DNA of 10,000 nt. Origin: Flavobacterium sp. (lineage in GTDB: Bacteria > Bacteroidota > Bacteroidia > Flavobacteriales > Flavobacteriaceae). Shown here in pieces: positions 6,699 to 10,000 of this stretch. The stretch spans positions 1 through 10,000 of the forward strand of contig NZ_JAIWOF010000194.1 in the NCBI RefSeq assembly GCF_020217025.1, given 5' to 3'. The position numbers and the translations under genes are program-made. A model generated the notes under the pieces. The model had not been told where the DNA came from. It ran no database searches and worked only from the letters and a program-made list of their open reading frames with translations. The first letter of the stretch is position 1. Each line of letters begins with the position of its first letter.

Positions 6699-9600
6699 CT
6701 AGTTGTATTTGTAGTGAGACTCTTTGCAATATTCTCCTAAAGTGTCACAGTGGTAGTGACCGTTTTCTTTTTTCTTAGGCAATTGCGTTTTCATTCCTTT
6801 GTTTTTAGCGTCCAACATGAAATTGATTAGCTCAGCACGTTCTTTTTGAATCAATGCTAAAGTCTCTTTTTCTTTTTCTAAATCGTAGAAAATGATTCCG
6901 TCTACTAACGTTTTTTCTGCTCTTGTATAGATTGATAATGGACTATCTGACCAAAGCACCACATCGGCATCTTTACCCACTTTTATACTTCCAACTTTAT
7001 TGTCAACTTGAAGAATTTTTGCTGGATTTAAGGTTACGAAATTCCAAGCTTCTTCTTCCGTTACGTTTCCGTATTTAACCGTTTTAGCTGCTTCTTGATT
7101 CAAACGTCTTGACATTTCAGCATCATCCGAATTGATAGAAACTTTTACACCTTCGTTCATCATAATAGATGCATTGTATGGAATCGCATCGTTAACTTCG
7201 TATTTGTAAGCCCACCAATCCGCAAATGTTGAACCAGCAACACCATGAGCCGACATTTTATCAGCTAATTTATAACCTTCTAAAATATGCGTAAATGTTT
7301 GAATTTTGAACCCGTAACGTTCAGCTAATTTCATCAACATGTTGATTTCTGATTGCACGTAAGAGTGACACGTGATGAAACGTTTTTTAGCTAAAATTTC
7401 GCCTAAAACTTCCATCTCGATATCAAATCTTGGCATTTTTTTATTTTTACCTGATTTGTAAGTATCCCATTCATTTTTGTATTCAATAGCTCTTGTGAAA
7501 TAATCTTCATATACTTGTTCCACACCCATACGCGATTGCGGGAAACGGTTTCTCGAGAAATCTCCCCAATTCGATTGTTTTACATTTTCACCTAAAGCAA
7601 ATTTGATGTATTTTGGAGCATCTTTTACTAACATTTCATCAGGAGCATAACCCCATTTTAATTTGATGAAAGCCGCACGACCACCAATTGGATTTGCAGA
7701 ACCATGTAATAAGTTAGCCGAAGTAACGCCACCAGCTAAATTTCTGTAAATATTAATATCGTCTGAATTTACTACATCTTCAATGGTAACTTCTGCTGAT
7801 GAATTTTGTCCGCCTTCGTTTACACCGTTTGAAATGGCAATGTGCGAATGTTCATCAATAATTCCAGCGGTTAAATGTTTTCTAGTTCCGTCAACTACTT
7901 TTGCTCCAGTTGATGGTAAGTTTTTACCAATTTTTACAATTTTACCGTTCTGAATTAAAACATCGGTTTCTTTTAGAATTCCTTCTTTTTCACCAGTCCA
8001 AACCGTTGTGTTTTTGAATAGAATAGTTTCTTGTTTTGGTTTTTCAGTCGTTCCAAACGAAATATTTGGATACGTTACAGCATACATTGAAGGAACTTTT
8101 GGTTCGTCTTTTTTGTCGTCTTTCTTTTTATCTTCTTTAGCTTCAGTTGCTCTTTTTGTAGCTGTCCAAGAAGTTTCGTTTCCGTTTTCTAAAACAGCTT
8201 TTCCTTGCATCATATCTTTAACGAAAGTTCCAGAAAGTCTAACGAAATTCGCTTTTGTGGTGTCTTGGTTTTTGATTACCAAATTCACCCAAGGATCATT
8301 GAATTGAATTTTTGTTCCAAAGTTAATGCTGTCTTTAACCGCTTTTGCTTCGAATTTTGAAGTTTCTCCTTCAATTTTTAGTTCGAATTTATGATTGTCA
8401 AACACTAAATCATAAGTCCCTCTGATATCAGTTGGATTAATTTTATCAATGATGTTTCGATTTCCTTGCACCCAGTTTTCTAAGATGTTGCTTTTGTCTT
8501 CAAAAATATCACCTGAAACGATGATGAAGTTCGCTAATTTTCCTTTTGAAATAGAACCAATTTTATCAAATTGATTAACCAATTTAGCAGGATTTTCTGT
8601 TAAGGCTAATAACGCTTTGTCTTTTGGTAAACCATATAAAACGGCTTTTCTTAAGTTTGATAAGAATGATTTTGTTTCTTTTAAATCAGCTGTAGAAAGT
8701 ACAAAAGGGACATTATTCTCAGCTAAAATTTTCAAGTTGAATGGTGCTTGATTCCAAAATTTCATATCGCTCAAGCTTACTTGTTGCGCTAAATAGGGGT
8801 CAGAAACATCATAAGCATCTGGAAAATTCAATGGAATAATAAAAGTAGCTCCTGACTTTTTGATTTCGTTAATACGCTCAAATTCGTTTCCGCCACCTTT
8901 AATTAAGTATTTTACTCCGAATTCATCTCCTAATTTATCTGCTCTTAATACATTTAATTTATCTCCAGCATTAAAGATTTGCAATAAAGATTTGTTCGCA
9001 TTGAAAGCTTCTAAAGATAAATCTTTATTAGTTGCATTTCCTTGCGCATACCATTTTGCATCATGAAATACTTGGCGAATTAAAGCCATACTTCCCATCA
9101 TAGAAGAAGGATAACTTTGCTTTGTAAATTTACTTCTGCTGAATGTAAAATGTTGCGATACTTTATCTTTTATCATTCTATCGGCGTTTGTGCCGAAGTC
9201 GTTTAAGGTCCAAAGTAAACCGGTTCCAGCAATTACACCATCATTATGATGACTTAAAACGGTTCCAAAACCAGCTTCTCTTAAATTTCCTGCTGCTTTT
9301 GAATCGTAGCTTAAGTTTTCATACGCATTGTATTCTGGTTTGATGTGGTCGTTCCAATAATACCCTTCACGATTGGTATCGTATTGAGGAGTGAAATTTC
9401 CATTTGGTCTTGGAGTAGGCTTGTTGATTCCGAATTCACTGTACAATTCGATGAATGAAGGATAAATTGTTTTTCCTAAGGCATCAATTATGTTGGTTCC
9501 TTTTGGAATTACAACATTGGTTCCTACTTCTACAATTTTGTTGTCTTTGATTAACAGCGTTGCTTTTTCAATTTTTTGCGTTGCTGATACATAAATAGTG

Positions 9601-9722
9601 GCGTTTGTAATTGCGGTAAAGTTTTTAAAACTTTGTTTTACGCCATCATTTTTTGGAAAGTATTCTTGTGCTTGACTAGTAAATGCAAGCAAGAATACTA
9701 ACAATAACGATAAGTATCTCAT
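6699..9722 (-). CDS. Exported two-module amidohydrolase, C-terminal module active-type
   Basis: A 1007-residue exported protein, signal peptide MRYLSLLLVFLLAFTSQAQ. Module 1 (about 34-408) is amidohydrolase-like but has Tyr94-Ser95-Glu96 instead of HxH. About 430-521 reads as a beta-rich domain (GTYDLVFDNHKFELKIEG, then LSGTFVKDMMQGKAVLENG). A charged linker rich in Lys, Asp and Glu spans 522-542. Module 2 (about 564-946) carries the metal-site residues of the family: IIDEHSHIA with His625/His627, His786 in ITCHSYV, His812 in TFTHILEG and Asp866 in SINSDDAE. It probably hydrolyses a cyclic amide, imide, peptide or similar C-N bond; the substrate cannot be deduced. The protein ends in an unusual His/Cys-rich tail (HYHCDTLGEYCKESHY). 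It lies 83 bases from the upstream DUF58-type gene and is followed after 2 bases by the single-module protein. A double module is longer than most amidohydrolases, which are about 400-550 residues. Confidence 0.92.
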   Translation of the reverse strand: MRYLSLLLVFLLAFTSQAQEYFPKNDGVKQSFKNFTAITNATIYVSATQKIEKATLLIKDNKIVEVGTNVVIPKGTNIIDALGKTIYPSFIELYSEFGINKPTPRPNGNFTPQYDTNREGYYWNDHIKPEYNAYENLSYDSKAAGNLREAGFGTVLSHHNDGVIAGTGLLWTLNDFGTNADRMIKDKVSQHFTFSRSKFTKQSYPSSMMGSMALIRQVFHDAKWYAQGNATNKDLSLEAFNANKSLLQIFNAGDKLNVLRADKLGDEFGVKYLIKGGGNEFERINEIKKSGATFIIPLNFPDAYDVSDPYLAQQVSLSDMKFWNQAPFNLKILAENNVPFVLSTADLKETKSFLSNLRKAVLYGLPKDKALLALTENPAKLVNQFDKIGSISKGKLANFIIVSGDIFEDKSNILENWVQGNRNIIDKINPTDIRGTYDLVFDNHKFELKIEGETSKFEAKAVKDSINFGTKIQFNDPWVNLVIKNQDTTKANFVRLSGTFVKDMMQGKAVLENGNETSWTATKRATEAKEDKKKDDKKDEPKVPSMYAVTYPNISFGTTEKPKQETILFKNTTVWTGEKEGILKETDVLIQNGKIVKIGKNLPSTGAKVVDGTRKHLTAGIIDEHSHIAISNGVNEGGQNSSAEVTIEDVVNSDDINIYRNLAGGVTSANLLHGSANPIGGRAAFIKLKWGYAPDEMLVKDAPKYIKFALGENVKQSNWGDFSRNRFPQSRMGVEQVYEDYFTRAIEYKNEWDTYKSGKNKKMPRFDIEMEVLGEILAKKRFITCHSYVQSEINMLMKLAERYGFKIQTFTHILEGYKLADKMSAHGVAGSTFADWWAYKYEVNDAIPYNASIMMNEGVKVSINSDDAEMSRRLNQEAAKTVKYGNVTEEEAWNFVTLNPAKILQVDNKVGSIKVGKDADVVLWSDSPLSIYTRAEKTLVDGIIFYDLEKEKETLALIQKERAELINFMLDAKNKGMKTQLPKKKENGHYHCDTLGEYCKESHYKYN

Positions 9723-9743
9723 GTTTTTTGGTTTAGTAAAAGT

Positions 9744-9751
9744 TAAAGATA
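9744..9751 (-). promoter_or_regulatory. Possible -7 element for the amidohydrolase unit
   Basis: The minus strand reads TATCTTTA, seven of eight matches to TAnnTTTG, 21 bases before the start codon of the large amidohydrolase. The only TTG upstream (9779-9781) is 27 bases away, too far for a normal -33 element. The 83-base gap shows no terminator for the upstream gene, so read-through transcription from that gene is also possible. Confidence 0.3.
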
Positions 9752-9805
9752 AAAATTAACTGACGATAATAATTCTAACAATATAAATTTAACAGTTGTT
9801 GTATG

Positions 9806-10000
9806 CTATAGAATTCCTCTGGCTTTGATTTCAAGATATTTATTTATAGTATCTAATGTTAAGTTTTCGGGTTGGGTTAAAACCGAATAAATTCCGTATT
9901 TTCTTAATTCGTTTACTATTAATCGTTTTTCGAAAGCAAATTTTTCAGCAATTACCTTGTCGTAAATTTCTTGAACATTATCTGCTTTTTTGTGTATCAG
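9806..10000 (-). CDS. DUF58-type protein, C-terminal fragment
   Basis: Only the last 64 codons and the stop are inside the window; the gene continues beyond position 10000. The fragment reads VQEIYDKVIAEKFAFEKRL, then LRKYGIYSVLTQPENLTL, and ends NKYLEIKARGIL. From memory this closely resembles the C-terminus of the large DUF58 (von Willebrand A-like) proteins of Flavobacteriia. These are usually encoded beside a MoxR-type AAA+ ATPase and other components of a putative chaperone or surface-assembly system. No catalytic motif falls within the visible part, so the assignment rests on similarity of the tail alone. It ends 83 bases before the large amidohydrolase start, on the same strand. I see no intrinsic terminator in between. 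Confidence 0.65.
   Translation of the reverse strand: MIHKKADNVQEIYDKVIAEKFAFEKRLIVNELRKYGIYSVLTQPENLTLDTINKYLEIKARGIL

Noticed and set aside
6697..6729. N-terminal extension of the 430-residue amidohydrolase-like protein beginning at 6729.
   Set aside because: It would overlap the upstream coding region and push the signal peptide 11 residues inward. The ATG at 6696 begins a standard signal peptide.
8008..8307. Plus-strand open frame of 99 codons opposite the linker of the large amidohydrolase, and similar short plus-strand frames at 714-911, 4878-5093, 6015-6197, 6494-6778 and 8860-9066.
   Set aside because: All lie antisense to strongly supported genes, and their translations are low-complexity shadows of the coding strand with no recognisable domain.
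9723..9805. AACAGTTGTT (9791-9800) near the end of the DUF58-type gene as a terminator stem.
   Set aside because: The self-complementarity is too short and has no loop or T-run.

Overview
The window is a chromosomal segment that looks like a Flavobacteriaceae genome, probably Flavobacterium or a close relative. The DNA is AT-rich and starts lack Shine-Dalgarno sequences. Several gene starts are preceded by TAnnTTTG-type -7 elements, the Bacteroidetes promoter form, and the encoded proteins read as flavobacterial versions of known families. Every supported gene is on the minus strand, so transcription runs from position 10000 towards 1. I see no tRNA, rRNA, CRISPR array, insertion sequence, integrase or phage gene, and no gene-free stretch longer than about 110 bases.

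In transcription order: (1) the last 64 codons of a DUF58-type protein (9806-10000). (2) A two-gene unit encoding exported amidohydrolase-superfamily proteins: a 1007-residue protein with two amidohydrolase modules (6699-9722), and a 430-residue single-module protein (5404-6696) starting 2 bases after the first stop. An intrinsic terminator (5369-5399) ends this unit. (3) A TrmH/SpoU-family RNA methyltransferase (4547-5341), apparently with its own promoter packed against that terminator. (4) A group made of a bifunctional (p)ppGpp synthetase/hydrolase (2221-4440), an unrecognised exported 222-residue protein (1550-2218), a Fur-family regulator (1041-1478) and purA, which runs off the left edge (1-1009).

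Most of the window is conserved housekeeping content. The amidohydrolase pair carries three homologous modules, but only the middle one (C-terminal half of the large protein) keeps the metal-binding HxH, the two later histidines and the aspartate. The flanking two have lost them, giving a pseudoenzyme-enzyme-pseudoenzyme arrangement in exported proteins. The Rel-Fur-PurA group links the enzyme that makes and degrades (p)ppGpp with a purine enzyme that (p)ppGpp inhibits in other bacteria. A Fur gene that has lost some canonical metal ligands lies between them and has Fur-box-like repeats in its upstream region. The small exported protein wedged between rel and fur is the least explained gene. 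I found no convincing sign of a wholly new defence or mobile system.
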